In this document: positions 5,561 through 5,681 of the stretch, one piece after another
Position numbering within the stretch: the stretch's first letter is position 1
Layout of the letters: the number at the start of each line of letters is the position of its first letter
Source of the DNA: Clostridia bacterium
GTDB taxonomy: Bacteria; Bacillota; Clostridia; Oscillospirales; CAG-382
Assembly (NCBI GenBank): GCA_017397605.1
Contig: JAFQII010000007.1
Coordinates: 1-5,681 of the forward strand
DNA: 5,681 bases
Direction: 5' to 3'
Notes under the pieces: generated by a model
Told to the model about the DNA's origin: nothing
What the model saw: only the letters and a program-made list of their open reading frames with translations
Databases searched by the model: none
Program-made: the position numbers and the translations under genes

Positions 5561-5607
5561 TCAAAGTCTTGACGTGATTCCATATATATTGTGAAGGAGC
5601 AGGAAAA

Positions 5608-5681
5608 ATGAGCAACAAATTGTTTCAGAACTTGGTCTACCAAATGCGAGAGGCGGTTGACCGCGACATCGGTATCATCGA
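5608..5681 (+). CDS. Start of a probable PucR/CdaR-like regulator (N-terminal 24 codons only)
   Basis: The ATG at 5608 is preceded by AAGGAG (5594-5599) with an 8-nt spacing, and the frame is open to the window edge. The visible protein begins MSNKLFQNLVYQMREA, followed by VDRDIGII. This resembles the N terminus of sugar-diacid/PucR-type helix-turn-helix regulators, in which a similar helix leads into a sensory domain of the type 'IGIIDENG'. That match is from memory and rests on very few residues. The gene itself is well supported by its start signals; its identity is tentative. Confidence 0.6.
   Translation, partial: MSNKLFQNLVYQMREAVDRDIGII

Noticed and set aside
5569..5590. TTGACG followed by TATATT as a promoter for the last gene
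   Set aside because: The spacer between the boxes is only 10 nt, too short for sigma-A recognition. The 17-nt spaced pair at 5473-5501 is better.
5095..5643. Minus-strand open frame of 182 codons across the right-hand spacer
   Set aside because: It spans the AT-rich spacer, the hairpins and the purine/pyrimidine repeat, has low-complexity Lys/Arg-rich stretches, and runs antisense to the gene starting at 5608. It has no ribosome binding site support.

Overview
The window reads like a chromosomal segment from a Gram-positive, Clostridia-type Firmicute (Bacillota). The reasons are strong AAGGAG-type ribosome binding sites, near-consensus sigma-A promoters, moderately GC-rich genes beside strongly AT-rich spacers, and a TM287/288-like heterodimeric ABC exporter behind a MarR regulator. 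The species cannot be named from this sequence.

Left two thirds (1-4196, minus strand): a compact three-gene operon, transcribed right to left. A MarR-family repressor (3672-4196) is followed after 1 nt by an ABC exporter half-transporter with a degenerate nucleotide site (1901-3670). This overlaps by 8 nt the second half-transporter (1908 to the left edge), which carries the canonical catalytic residues. The two ABC subunits have complementary asymmetry: DD/Q with an intact SGGQ signature in one, DE/H with an LSQGQ signature in the other. They should form one heterodimeric drug or lipid exporter, autoregulated by the MarR protein through an AT-rich inverted repeat at its promoter. The second ABC gene has an apparent one-base deletion at about position 71, just after its H-loop codon. 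It is either broken or carries a sequence error.

Middle (4197-5179): a divergent promoter region with back-to-back sigma-A promoters. One drives the MarR operon leftward. The other is a perfect TTGACA-17-TATAAT that drives a plus-strand orphan ECF-transporter S component (4375-5088). Its 3' end overlaps a convergent 39-codon minus-strand gene for a small membrane protein (5060-5179). That gene has a good ribosome binding site and a sequence resembling a sigma-E (mother-cell sporulation) promoter.

Right (5180-5607): about 430 bp without a confident gene. It holds the small gene's promoter region, a quasi-palindromic purine/pyrimidine-rich repeat (about 5260-5403), a small terminator-like hairpin, a sigma-A-like promoter and a long stem-loop. 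These lead into the first 24 codons of a plus-strand gene (5608 to the right edge), probably a PucR/CdaR-like regulator.

The best candidates for something undescribed are the 39-aa membrane protein, the long stem-loop at the predicted mRNA 5' end of the last gene, and the quasi-palindromic element. Nothing here is clearly a new defence or mobile system.
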